A DNA stretch of 64,000 nucleotides from Mucor racemosus (Eukaryota; Mucoromycota; Mucoromycetes; Mucorales; Mucoraceae), in NCBI GenBank assembly GCA_027405735.1, contig JAPEHQ010000008.1, positions 558,001-622,000 of the forward strand, written 5' to 3'. A model generated the notes under the pieces. That model was not told where the DNA came from. It ran no database searches and saw only the letters and a list, made by a program, of their open reading frames with translations. Of this stretch, positions 1-8,180 are shown piece after piece. The translations under genes and the position numbers were made by a program. The number at the start of each line of letters is the position of its first letter. The first letter of the stretch is position 1.

Positions 1-1804
1 AGAGGGCTTGATCCAGAGGACTACGTTGAGGTCTAAAACCACCTTGAGCAACATCAAGAGCAGGAGAGTGCAGATCAAGCTCTGGCATTAGAGAAAACTC
101 AAAGAGTTTACGCATTACCGAAGTCAGTGAAATTGGGCGGTAGTTACCAGGATCAGTAGCATCCCCTTTTTTGAATATAGGGAAGACCTGGGCTTGGCGC
201 CAGAGATCAGGAGTGTAACCCCATTGATAGCACAAGGTAAACAACAAAGACAGTAGAGGAGCAAGTTCAGTAACCAAGGGCTTAAGCATTTCGGCCTTTA
301 AGTGGTCCGGACCGGGAGCTTTATTAGTTGGAAGACGCTTAATGTGAGATACAAGAGTATCAGCATCAAAAAGTGACAGAGCCTCAGGTACCGAAAAGGG
401 CAGATCAGAGTCAAAAGCACAAGGAGGGGGAGGCCGAGTAGCAGTTGCAAGTAGAGAACCGTCATAAACGGAAGCCAAATGAGCACCCATAACATTAACA
501 GAAGCAGAAGGACCATCAGGATGACTGTAAGTAGAGGAGGATTCTTTGTTACGCTTAATACGCTTGATAGCAGCAGTAGCTTTTGAGAAATCACTCTCCA
601 GTGTTGTACAGAACTTTTTCCAAGACCTTCGCTTTGCAGCTTGCACCAGTGACCGAAACCGACGATGTGCCTCTTTATAGTGAAGCCAACAACTCACTTT
701 GTCAATCCCAAAGGAATGACGCCACTTGCTGTATAGACGATCCCGCGAACGAGCAGCATCCTCAATTTCAGGAGTCCAGAACTTCTTCCAATGGCCAGGA
801 CGACCAGTCTTGATACCAACAGAGCCATCCAGAGCTTCATACAAACATTGATTCAGAGAATCGTTGAGTGCATCAATATCTGGACGAGTTTCAGGAGGAG
901 CAGACACCAAACCAGAGAGAGTAACCACCAGAGGAGCAACCGAAGATCGAAAGAGGCATCGGTACAAACCCAAGGGCTTGTCCTTACCCAGTTTCGAGAG
1001 CTTCCATAACCGTCTTGGAGCCAAAGCAGAACCAGCAGACACCGCCAAATCACCAGAAGGAGGAACATACCCAAATGTAAGGACCATCAGCCGATGATCG
1101 GAACCCAAAGAGAGATCAGACTCAACCACCAGTTGAGGATTTACCAAAGCAGCTGCACCAATATTGGTAAGAAACAGATCAATAATACTACTCTGCTCTT
1201 TTTGATTCCGAAACGTCAAAAAAGTTTTTACACCATGAGCCAGAGTAGCATTAAGCACCGACAAACCAGATTCCTCAATCCAGGGAGCAAGAGCAACACC
1301 ACGGGAGTTACGAATAGCATCTCCAGTAAGAGAACCAAACCGAGCGTTGAAATCACCACATAAAATAGTATCCCTATGCAGAGGCAATGAATTAAGGACC
1401 GAGAGCACCTTATCAGTAGATAAGGGTGGAGGAAAGTAAATACAATGTACCGTTAGGGCGCCAACCCTAAGGGACAAAGTGTGAGGGTTATAGGACGGAA
1501 GTTGAGAGACAGAAAAAGGACAGGAAGGAGACACAAAAGCAGAGACACCACCAGAACCACGGTTAAAAGCACCCGGTACTTTCGTACCATATAGGTGAAA
1601 TTGAGACCAGTTGGTGGGAAAAGATCCAGTGGTAAGCCAGGTTTCAGTAACAAAGAGAACATGAGTACCCAAGACATGAGATAGGACATCATGAACTACA
1701 GAGGTACGGAGACCATTGGCATTCCATAGAGAGAGAGAAATATTTACAGTATGAGAAGAATTATGTACAGAACTGGGGAATAAAGTGTCAGCCAGGGCCG
1801 ACAT
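1..1804 (-). CDS. LINE ORF2 (APE endonuclease + reverse transcriptase), partial
   Basis: Reading the minus strand from ATG 1804-1802 gives an uninterrupted frame of about 601 codons that runs off the left edge. It contains the APE-type endonuclease motifs (WNANGL, ETWL, GDFNAR, GSDHRL) in the first 240 or so residues. The start of the reverse transcriptase follows (APGPDH, then FPIFKKGDATDPGNYRPIS, then QGGFRPQRSPLD at the edge). The catalytic FADD motif lies outside the window. The protein cuts target DNA and reverse-transcribes the LINE RNA. Its ATG is one base after the ORF1 stop (TAA-A-ATG), which suggests coupled reinitiation. Copy B ORF2 is clearly homologous but differs at many positions. 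Confidence 0.9.
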   Translation of the reverse strand, partial: MSALADTLFPSSVHNSSHTVNISLSLWNANGLRTSVVHDVLSHVLGTHVLFVTETWLTTGSFPTNWSQFHLYGTKVPGAFNRGSGGVSAFVSPSCPFSVSQLPSYNPHTLSLRVGALTVHCIYFPPPLSTDKVLSVLNSLPLHRDTILCGDFNARFGSLTGDAIRNSRGVALAPWIEESGLSVLNATLAHGVKTFLTFRNQKEQSSIIDLFLTNIGAAALVNPQLVVESDLSLGSDHRLMVLTFGYVPPSGDLAVSAGSALAPRRLWKLSKLGKDKPLGLYRCLFRSSVAPLVVTLSGLVSAPPETRPDIDALNDSLNQCLYEALDGSVGIKTGRPGHWKKFWTPEIEDAARSRDRLYSKWRHSFGIDKVSCWLHYKEAHRRFRSLVQAAKRRSWKKFCTTLESDFSKATAAIKRIKRNKESSSTYSHPDGPSASVNVMGAHLASVYDGSLLATATRPPPPCAFDSDLPFSVPEALSLFDADTLVSHIKRLPTNKAPGPDHLKAEMLKPLVTELAPLLSLLFTLCYQWGYTPDLWRQAQVFPIFKKGDATDPGNYRPISLTSVMRKLFEFSLMPELDLHSPALDVAQGGFRPQRSPLDQAL

Positions 1805-1805
1805 T

Positions 1806-2765
1806 TTATTCGTCCATTGCAGAGTCAGAGTTTCCAGAACCACCACCAGTAGAAGTAGCAATTCTACGCTTGGACAAGAAAGCAGCCTTTTTGGGTTCAG
1901 CTTTGGCAAGACGTTCCATAGCATCAGCAACTGATTCAGCAAGGACTTCAGAATTTATCCAGCCGAGGCTTTCAAAATACTTACCGACCGAGCTTACATT
2001 TAAAGGACGAAGGAAGGATAGGGTTTGAGTAGCACGAATTTCAACAAATTCGTGGATAAGATCCTCACGATCAGCAGGAGACAAAGAATCATATTTAGGA
2101 TCTGCAATATTGGCTGGATCAAGGGGATCAAAATCCCGGATGATATCAGCTTCCAATTTGGCCATTATATCACAAAAGATAGGAACATATTGAATATGCA
2201 TTAGAATACCGATAACACCAGAGGCGGGGAAACAGATATCTAGGATACGACCATTATCTACACCAGCTTTGCGGAATTTCGAGCGTACCTCAGTACGGGC
2301 GATTTTCCCAGAACGGCCAATGTAAATGTACTCAAAACCTTGAGGACCCTTAGAGTCTATGGTTTTGAAGGTACGACCTAAAGCAAGAAGCCTTTTTTGA
2401 GAGTGCACAGGCTTGGAGGCAGGAGGAGTAGCATTCTTACCTTTATTGGCAGCTCCAATATAGGAAGATTGAGTAGTATCAGGTTTATTGGAAGCTTGAG
2501 TTTGAGAATCTTGAGAGCCCCCAGGTGCGCTTGAATTTCCCAGATCACGTGATTGTTGCACGTGACCTCGCAATTGTTCAATTACAAGGTCCTTATCCCT
2601 GTTCTCTTTTTTCAAAGAGTTGTTTTCTTCTTCCAAAGCATCCAGTCTACGCAGAATGTTGGAGTGTTGTTGTACTTGTTGCTGAAGACCTTGAAGTTGT
2701 TGTTGCAACTGAAGAACTAGTTGTGGTAACTGCTGCAAATCGAGCTGTTGTTGGTGGACGTCCAT
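1806..2765 (-). CDS. LINE ORF1 RNA-binding/coiled-coil protein, copy A
   Basis: 319 aa. The N-terminus (residues 1-75) is a Gln/Leu-rich heptad region followed by an E/K-rich stretch ending in KDLVIEQL, a likely trimerising or dimerising coiled coil. A Ser/Thr/Gln-rich linker follows. The conserved core starts near LGRTFK and contains GPQGFEYIYIGRSGKI, DICFPASGVIGIL and TLSFLRPLNVSSVGKYF. The same blocks occur in copy B ORF1 (6622-7557), so the core is under constraint while linkers vary. I do not see a CCHC knuckle here. By analogy with other LINEs it should package the LINE RNA. It is read first on the bicistronic transcript. Confidence 0.85.
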   Translation of the reverse strand: MDVHQQQLDLQQLPQLVLQLQQQLQGLQQQVQQHSNILRRLDALEEENNSLKKENRDKDLVIEQLRGHVQQSRDLGNSSAPGGSQDSQTQASNKPDTTQSSYIGAANKGKNATPPASKPVHSQKRLLALGRTFKTIDSKGPQGFEYIYIGRSGKIARTEVRSKFRKAGVDNGRILDICFPASGVIGILMHIQYVPIFCDIMAKLEADIIRDFDPLDPANIADPKYDSLSPADREDLIHEFVEIRATQTLSFLRPLNVSSVGKYFESLGWINSEVLAESVADAMERLAKAEPKKAAFLSKRRIATSTGGGSGNSDSAMDE

Positions 2766-2947
2766 GTTATTTGAAGATTTTTGGTGGTGAAAAACAAAAA
2801 CAACAAATAAGTATCTAAGAAGTCCAAAAAATATATATGTTATAACGCGGGTTTAGACGAGTCTAACGATATATTTTTGATGTAGGTTTATAATGTAGTT
2901 GCCAAGAAAAAGTTGTTTTTATAAGAAAGTGAAAACTTTTCAATTAC

Positions 2948-2990
2948 AATGTCCTGAAAAGTTTAGAGAAACGGGGATGTAGCTCAGGTT
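2948..2990 (+). pseudogene. 5' fragment of a tRNA-Ala gene with its upstream flank
   Basis: Positions 2951-2974 (about GTCCTGAAAAGTTTAGAGAA then ACGG) match the flank just 5' of the intact tRNA-Ala gene (7747-7770). They are followed directly by GGGGATGTAGCTCA (2973-2986), the first 14 nt of that tRNA. The match stops after the D-stem start. The fragment sits between the 5' end of LINE copy A and the 3' end of copy B. It is best explained as a long target-site duplication or a target relic left by copy B insertion. Confidence 0.75.
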
Positions 2991-3259
2991 AAGAATTGGT
3001 TTTTTATTAATAAAATTTAAATGGGCACTCGATATGAGCATAAGCCTTAAATTTAAGAAACATGGAGAAAAGAGAAACAAAAAACCCTTGACAGGGCACT
3101 ATACTAATTTAAGGGAAAATGATGGTGTGGTAGTGGATATTGAGCAGTGAGATTAGTGGATGAACTGAAATTGATCTTGAGAGATTACCAACGGCTGGGA
3201 ACTTTGATAAGACTTACCACCGAGGATCCGCACAAAGAAAGCAATACAGTCATTTTTCA

Positions 3260-6200
3260 TCAATGTTTAGTCTTTTTGTCAGTGAACCATAAAGATCCGG
3301 GATCTTGATCTGGAGCAATGACAGCCAATGGGTGTGAAATACAATCAATTGCATGAAGCAGAGAAAGTAAAGCCGACCAATATGGAGGAGGACCAGCCGA
3401 GGATTTGACCGGGAGACAGTTCAAAGCATGATCGATCTTGTTGGTACCGAAAGGAGCAGAAGGTAAAGCATCTAGTAGCTCACCATCCAGAGCACGACAG
3501 GTCAGAAAATGATCTCGAGAGATATGAACACCCAAGGGTGACATACACGAACATTCTTCTCGCATGTTGGTGAACCGACCAAGGCGCCATCGAACCAGTC
3601 GACTGCGAGCAGAGCGACCTATTGGTAGATATAGGATGGGATCAGGTCTCACAACAGAGGGACGACAAGCACGCAGCAAAGTATTAGATCCAGAAACAGC
3701 AGCCGCTTCCATTTGGCGATCTACCTGGTCTTGCCAATATTTGTTGAAAACAGAAACTAATCCAGCAGCAGAAGGAACAGGATCAGGTAACGACTGATAC
3801 AATTTGTTTTCACAAATGTATTTATCTAACCTAGTGTAGGAAAGAGCGTTACGCAGGATCACCAAGAGACAGTCCTCAGGCAGGGTAGCAGCACGCAGAG
3901 CAAATCTAGTAGCTAGAACATTATAGCGATGTTTCATACTGGGCAAGCAAGTTATATGTTTTGCAACATTAAACCAGGAGCTACCCACAAACATGCCAAC
4001 TAATCGATTCTGAACATCATCCAGATCCTTGAAATCCCGAAAGGAGAGGTGAGATATAGCTAGGCCATATTCGAGTTTTGGACGAATAAAGGCCTTGTAC
4101 AAGCGCGAGCAGAGCAACAATGAAAAACCAGTGCGGTTTACACCAACCGAATTCAACAGAGCCATCACCTGAATAGCACCAGAAGCCCGAAGAGACCGAA
4201 TACCAGGGGCAAACAGACCTTTATACCGGAAAGGCATACCCAAATAAGTGAACTCTTCTACGATAGGAAGGGGTTCATTATATAGAGTAAGTCTATGACC
4301 GGTAGCAGCATTAGGAGACCCAAGAACAGCACACTTAGATGGTTTCCATCTGTAGCCCAGAGAGATAGAGTGATCAGAAGCTAGGTCCAACATATGCTGA
4401 ACATCCGACCGACGCCCAAATATGGCAACATCATCAGCAAAAAGTAGACTATTGATTGCTATTGAGTTGGTCATACCAGGAGCACAGATCATAGAGGCAC
4501 CAGAAGCAGCAGCACGCAGAGCACCAGGCAAAGAGTTGATATACAACGAGTACAGATGGGGACTAAGAACAGAGCCTTGCAGGACACCTGTAACCGGCGA
4601 GAAAGCAGCAGAGTTGTGGTTAGCAATGAGCACCGAGACAGAAACTTCATCAAACATGTTAATCAACAGACCAAGGACTGGACGAGGGAGAGCTGAGGTA
4701 GCGAGCAACTGCCAAATAACTCGACGATCTACTGTATCATAAGCTGCCTTAATATCTAAGAAGGCCACTACAGGGTAATGATGATGGATCAGAAAATAGT
4801 CATGCATCAAGTCATGTAAACAGAGGGCTTGATCCAGAGGACTACGTTGAGGACGGAAACCACCTTGCGCAACATCAAGAGCAGGAGAATGAGCATCCAG
4901 ATCAGGCATAATTGAAAATTCAAAGAGCTTACGCATCACCGAAGTAAGAGAAATCGGTCGAAAATTACCAGGATCAGTAGCATCACCTTTCTTGAAGATA
5001 GGGAAGACCTGAGCTTGACGCCAGAGAGCCGGTGTGTAACACCATTGATAGCACAAGGTAAACAGGAGAGACAACACAGGAGCAATTTCCGTCACCAGAG
5101 ATTTGAGCATCTCAGCTTTGATATGGTCGGGACCAGGAGCTTTATTTGTGGGGAGCCGTTTAATATGAGATACTAAGGTATCAACATCAAAAAGTGACAT
5201 ATCCGTAGGTACACTAAAAGGCAGATCAGAATCAAAGGTTTCAGGAGGTGGAGGACGACTAGCAGAAGCAAGTAAAGAACCATTATAGACAGATTTGAGA
5301 TGTGACCCCATAGTTGCGACCGAAGCAGCAGGACCATCAGGATGACTATATGTGGCAGAGGATTCTTTATGGCGTTTAATACGCTTAATAGCAGCAGTAG
5401 CTTTTGAGAAATCACTCTCCAATACAGCACAGAATTTTTTCCAGGACCTTCGCTTTGCAGCTTGTACCAATGACCGAAATTGACGGTGCGCATGTTTGTA
5501 GACAGCCCAGTTGTTGATTTTGGCAATCCCAGTGGAATGTCGCCACTTGCTGTAGAGACGATCCCTTGAACGAGCAGCATCCTCAATTTCTAGAGTCCAG
5601 AACTTTTTCCAATGACCAGGACGACCAGTTTTCACACCAATAGAACCATCAAGAGAGTCATACAAACAGTGATTCTTTGAATCATTGAGTGCATCAATAT
5701 CCGGGCGGATAGAAGGAGGAGCCGAGACCAAACCAGACAGAGTATCCACCAGAGGAGCAACAGAAGAACGAAAAAGAGTTTGATATAGACTTAACGGCTT
5801 GATCATACCCAATTTTGAAAGCTTCCACTGCCGTCTTGGAGCCAGAACAGAATCACCAGACACCACCAAATCACCAGGAGGGGCTACATACTCGAAAGTA
5901 AGTAACATCAACCGATGATCAGAACCCAGAGACAGATCAGACTCAACCACCAGTTGAGGATTCAGCATAGCAGCCTCACCAATGTTAGTCAGAAACAGAT
6001 CAATAATGCTACTTGCCTCCTTTTGACGTCGAAACGTCGTAAAGGTTTTAACACCATAAGCCAAAGAAGCATTCAGCACTGAGAGATCAAATTCCTCAAG
6101 CCAAGGTTTCAGAGCAACACCACGAGGGTTAGTAGCAACATCACCAGTGAGAGACCCTAACCGAGCATTAAAGTCACCACATAAAATAGTATCCTTAGTC

Positions 6201-6622
6201 ATAGGTAGTGAACTAAGAATCGAGAGCACCTTATCTGTTGATAAGGGTGGAGGAAAGTAAACACAATGAACCGTCAGGGTGCCAACCTTAAGGGACAGAG
6301 TGTGCGAATTATAAGAAGGAAGTTGAGAGACAGGATAGGGACAGGAAGGAGAGACAAAAGCAGTTATACCACCAGAACCTCGACCAGAAGCACCGGATAC
6401 TTTCGTACCGTACAAGTGGAATTGGGACCAGTTAGTAGGAAAAGACCCAGAAGTAAGCCAAGTTTCAGTAACCAAGAGAACATGAGAATTCAGTACATGA
6501 GACAGAACATCATGAACGACAGAGGCACGTAGACCATTAGCATTCCATAGGGAGAGAGAAACAAATAAGGAGTGGACCGGGTTATTATTATACATAGGTG
6601 AGGATTCAACTGAAGAACTCAT
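3260..6622 (-). CDS. LINE ORF2: APE endonuclease, reverse transcriptase, zinc motif (copy B)
   Basis: 1120 aa. Residues about 20-250 form an APE-like endonuclease with LWNANGL, ETWL, GDFNAR and GSDHRL, all catalytic positions present. Reverse transcriptase motifs follow: APGPDHIKAEM, GNFRPISLTS, VAFLDIKAAYDTVD, GVLQGSVLSPHLYSLYINSL, and the active site LLFADDVAIFG (FADD in place of YADD). Near the C-terminus a Cys/His cluster reads CSC, then GVHISRDH, then LTC. It has the C-x-C...H-x4-H-x3-C pattern of LINE C-terminal zinc motifs. I see no RNase H domain. The ATG overlaps the ORF1 stop as TAATG. It is expected to perform target-primed reverse transcription. Confidence 0.95.
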   Translation of the reverse strand: MSSSVESSPMYNNNPVHSLFVSLSLWNANGLRASVVHDVLSHVLNSHVLLVTETWLTSGSFPTNWSQFHLYGTKVSGASGRGSGGITAFVSPSCPYPVSQLPSYNSHTLSLKVGTLTVHCVYFPPPLSTDKVLSILSSLPMTKDTILCGDFNARLGSLTGDVATNPRGVALKPWLEEFDLSVLNASLAYGVKTFTTFRRQKEASSIIDLFLTNIGEAAMLNPQLVVESDLSLGSDHRLMLLTFEYVAPPGDLVVSGDSVLAPRRQWKLSKLGMIKPLSLYQTLFRSSVAPLVDTLSGLVSAPPSIRPDIDALNDSKNHCLYDSLDGSIGVKTGRPGHWKKFWTLEIEDAARSRDRLYSKWRHSTGIAKINNWAVYKHAHRQFRSLVQAAKRRSWKKFCAVLESDFSKATAAIKRIKRHKESSATYSHPDGPAASVATMGSHLKSVYNGSLLASASRPPPPETFDSDLPFSVPTDMSLFDVDTLVSHIKRLPTNKAPGPDHIKAEMLKSLVTEIAPVLSLLFTLCYQWCYTPALWRQAQVFPIFKKGDATDPGNFRPISLTSVMRKLFEFSIMPDLDAHSPALDVAQGGFRPQRSPLDQALCLHDLMHDYFLIHHHYPVVAFLDIKAAYDTVDRRVIWQLLATSALPRPVLGLLINMFDEVSVSVLIANHNSAAFSPVTGVLQGSVLSPHLYSLYINSLPGALRAAASGASMICAPGMTNSIAINSLLFADDVAIFGRRSDVQHMLDLASDHSISLGYRWKPSKCAVLGSPNAATGHRLTLYNEPLPIVEEFTYLGMPFRYKGLFAPGIRSLRASGAIQVMALLNSVGVNRTGFSLLLCSRLYKAFIRPKLEYGLAISHLSFRDFKDLDDVQNRLVGMFVGSSWFNVAKHITCLPSMKHRYNVLATRFALRAATLPEDCLLVILRNALSYTRLDKYICENKLYQSLPDPVPSAAGLVSVFNKYWQDQVDRQMEAAAVSGSNTLLRACRPSVVRPDPILYLPIGRSARSRLVRWRLGRFTNMREECSCMSPLGVHISRDHFLTCRALDGELLDALPSAPFGTNKIDHALNCLPVKSSAGPPPYWSALLSLLHAIDCISHPLAVIAPDQDPGSLWFTDKKTKH

Positions 6623-7557
6623 TATTGTTCCATTTCAGAACCATTAGAGTTTTCAGTGCGCTTACGAGCAGAGTTGAGCAAGAACTTAGCCTTCTTGGGT
6701 TCTTTTTCCTCAAAACGAGCCATAGCTTCAGATACAGCAACAGCCAATTCTTCGTCACAGATCCATCCTGCAGATACAAAGTATTTACCAACACCACTAA
6801 CGTTGAGGGGGCGAAGGAAGGACAAAGTTTGCAGGGCACGAGTGTTAGTAAATTCGTACATTAACGACTCACGGTCATTAATATGGAGGGCATCATATTT
6901 GGGATCAGCAATGTGTTGGGGATCCAAGGGATCAAAACCCTCAATGATTTCGGCTTCGCACTTCTTCATGAGATCAAGAAATTCCTCAACATACTGTGTA
7001 TGGAGAAGAATACCAATAACGCCAGAGGCAGGGAAACAGATGTCTAGGACACGACCAGTATCAACACCAACCTTGCGGAAGGTAGATCGAATTTCAGAGC
7101 GTAAAATCTTACCAGAGCGACCAATATATACATATTGGTATCCTTGGGGACCTTTAGCAGCAGCCGATTTGAAGAGGCGACCAGCAGCAACTCGCTTTTT
7201 AGCAGAGCGGGCGGGATCAGGAAGGTGAGCACCAGATTTAGCAGCATTAGCATACTTTGCATTGGAGTCTTTGGGTTTGGTAGTAGCTTGTTTAGAGACT
7301 TCATTACCTCCTTCAAGCGGAGGGTTGGTGGTGTTCGTAGGGTGACTGGATAGTTGACCCTGTAATTTTTCAATTACTAGGTCCTTGGTCAAAATATCCT
7401 TTTTCAAGGTGTTATTTTCGTTTTCTAACTTTTCCATTCGTAACAAGAGGCTTTCATGTTGGTGTACCTTCTCCTGTACTGAGGTAAGTTGTTGTTGAAA
7501 CTGCAAAAGCAACTGTGGCAACTGATGCATATCAAAATCTTGTAGATTTTCAAACAT
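6622..7557 (-). CDS. LINE ORF1 coiled-coil protein, copy B
   Basis: 311 aa. The N-terminus (residues 10-70) is a heptad-rich coiled coil (QLLLQFQQQL, then LLLRMEKLENENN, then KDLVIEKLQ). After a polar linker the conserved core includes GPQGYQYVYIGRSGKI, DICFPASGVIGILLH and QTLSFLRPLNVSGVGKYF, matching copy A ORF1 block by block. The last base of the TAA stop is the first base of the ORF2 ATG. It is the likely RNA-binding component of the LINE ribonucleoprotein. The only assignment evidence is its position, the coiled coil and the paralogue next door. Confidence 0.88.
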   Translation of the reverse strand: MFENLQDFDMHQLPQLLLQFQQQLTSVQEKVHQHESLLLRMEKLENENNTLKKDILTKDLVIEKLQGQLSSHPTNTTNPPLEGGNEVSKQATTKPKDSNAKYANAAKSGAHLPDPARSAKKRVAAGRLFKSAAAKGPQGYQYVYIGRSGKILRSEIRSTFRKVGVDTGRVLDICFPASGVIGILLHTQYVEEFLDLMKKCEAEIIEGFDPLDPQHIADPKYDALHINDRESLMYEFTNTRALQTLSFLRPLNVSGVGKYFVSAGWICDEELAVAVSEAMARFEEKEPKKAKFLLNSARKRTENSNGSEMEQ

Positions 7558-7743
7558 GGCGATGAAATATTATTCAATAAGGTGCAAATTTAAAGAATAA
7601 AATGGAGGTGTCCAACAAGGCTGAAACTTATAAACAATAAACTGCTATGGAAGGCGAGTATAATGGTATAGTTTGGAGTCGATTGGTGAACTAGTTGTTG
7701 AGATAAATGAGTTTTAATAAAAGATTGAGAAATTTCCTGTCGA

Positions 7744-7778
7744 AATGTCTTCAAAAGTTTAGAGAAACGGAAAGAGAT
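7744..7778. repeat. Flanking repeat at tRNA-Ala / LINE junction
   Basis: AATGTCTTCAAAAGTTTAGA and the following GAAACGG match 2948-2974, apart from a few substitutions. Here an extra six bases (AAAGAG) separate the block from the tRNA start, whereas at 2973 the tRNA start follows directly. With the tRNA fragment it forms a flank-plus-tRNA duplication on either side of LINE copy B. Confidence 0.65.
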
Positions 7779-7851
7779 GGGGATGTAGCTCAAATGGTAG
7801 AGCGCTCGCTTAGCATGCGAGAGGCACTGGGATCGACGCCCAGCTTCTCCA
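7779..7851 (+). tRNA. tRNA-Ala (anticodon AGC)
   Basis: Folds as a cloverleaf. The anticodon stem CTCGC (7805-7809) pairs with GCGAG (7817-7821), and the loop TTAGCAT places the anticodon AGC at 7812-7814. The T-stem is CTGGG/CCCAG (7827-7831/7839-7843). The acceptor GGGGATG pairs with CTTCTCC with one G-U and one mismatch. The A-box (TAGCTCAAATGG) is canonical. The T-loop reads ATCGACG where TTCGANN is expected, so position 54 is A, which also alters the B-box. No intron. A T-run follows as a Pol III terminator. Confidence 0.93.
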
Positions 7852-7854
7852 TTC

Positions 7855-7861
7855 TTTTTTT
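7855..7861 (+). terminator. RNA polymerase III T-run terminator
   Basis: Seven consecutive T residues start four bases after the discriminator base of the tRNA-Ala gene, the usual Pol III stop signal. Confidence 0.8.
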
Positions 7862-8180
7862 GCACTTTTTAGATTAGCGTTCGACGTTTCCCGTGCATTT
7901 TTGAAGTTTTTTTTTTCTCAGGTGCTTATTTATGTCGAGTATTTGTTGGTTTTGGGCGCTATAGATGTTGTGTCATGGAAAGAAACTGCAAATCCCAATC
8001 AATAAACTCTTGAAATAATTGTCATATTGACGTATCAATGTTATTTAATTGTGTAAATTACCTCGAAATGATGTGAAATATCGTCACAAGAAATATGCAA
8101 GACTAAATCTATTTAACTTTTGAGTTTTTGCATCTTTTTTATCTACTTTTCTGTGTTTTCTTTTTGTTAAATATCCTCAT
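7862..8180. other. Intergenic region, tRNA to F-box gene
   Basis: AT-rich, no ORF or repeat recognised. It should contain the promoter of the F-box gene at 8181. A pyrimidine-rich stretch (TTTTTTATCTACTTTTC) lies about 45 bp before the ATG, but no clear TATA box. Confidence 0.6.

Larger units (their letters stand above)
1..2947 (-). mobile_element. LINE retrotransposon copy A (3' part outside window)
   Basis: A two-ORF non-LTR retrotransposon on the minus strand: ORF1 at 2765-1806, then ORF2 from 1804 to the left edge. Its 5' untranslated leader is about 2766-2947. The 5' boundary is set where sequence shared with the flank of the tRNA-Ala gene near 7744 begins (AATGTC at 2948). Copy B downstream is a diverged relative with the same order and domains. 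Neither ORF shows a stop or frameshift inside the window, so this copy looks recently active. The 3' end is not visible. Confidence 0.85.
2991..7743 (-). mobile_element. LINE retrotransposon copy B, full length
   Basis: Apparently complete non-LTR element on the minus strand. It has a 5' leader (about 7558-7743), ORF1 (7557-6622), ORF2 (6622-3260), a 3' UTR of about 250 bp and an A-rich tail seen as T-rich plus-strand sequence near 3000-3018. Both ORFs are open and have their catalytic motifs. The element lies between a truncated tRNA-Ala 5' end (2973) and the intact tRNA-Ala (7779), and short matching flanks occur on both sides (2948-2988 and 7744-7792). The exact 5' and 3' ends are inferred from those flanks. 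Confidence 0.85.

Noticed and set aside
6656..7228. 190-aa plus-strand ORF
   Set aside because: Antisense of LINE ORF1; no recognisable domain.
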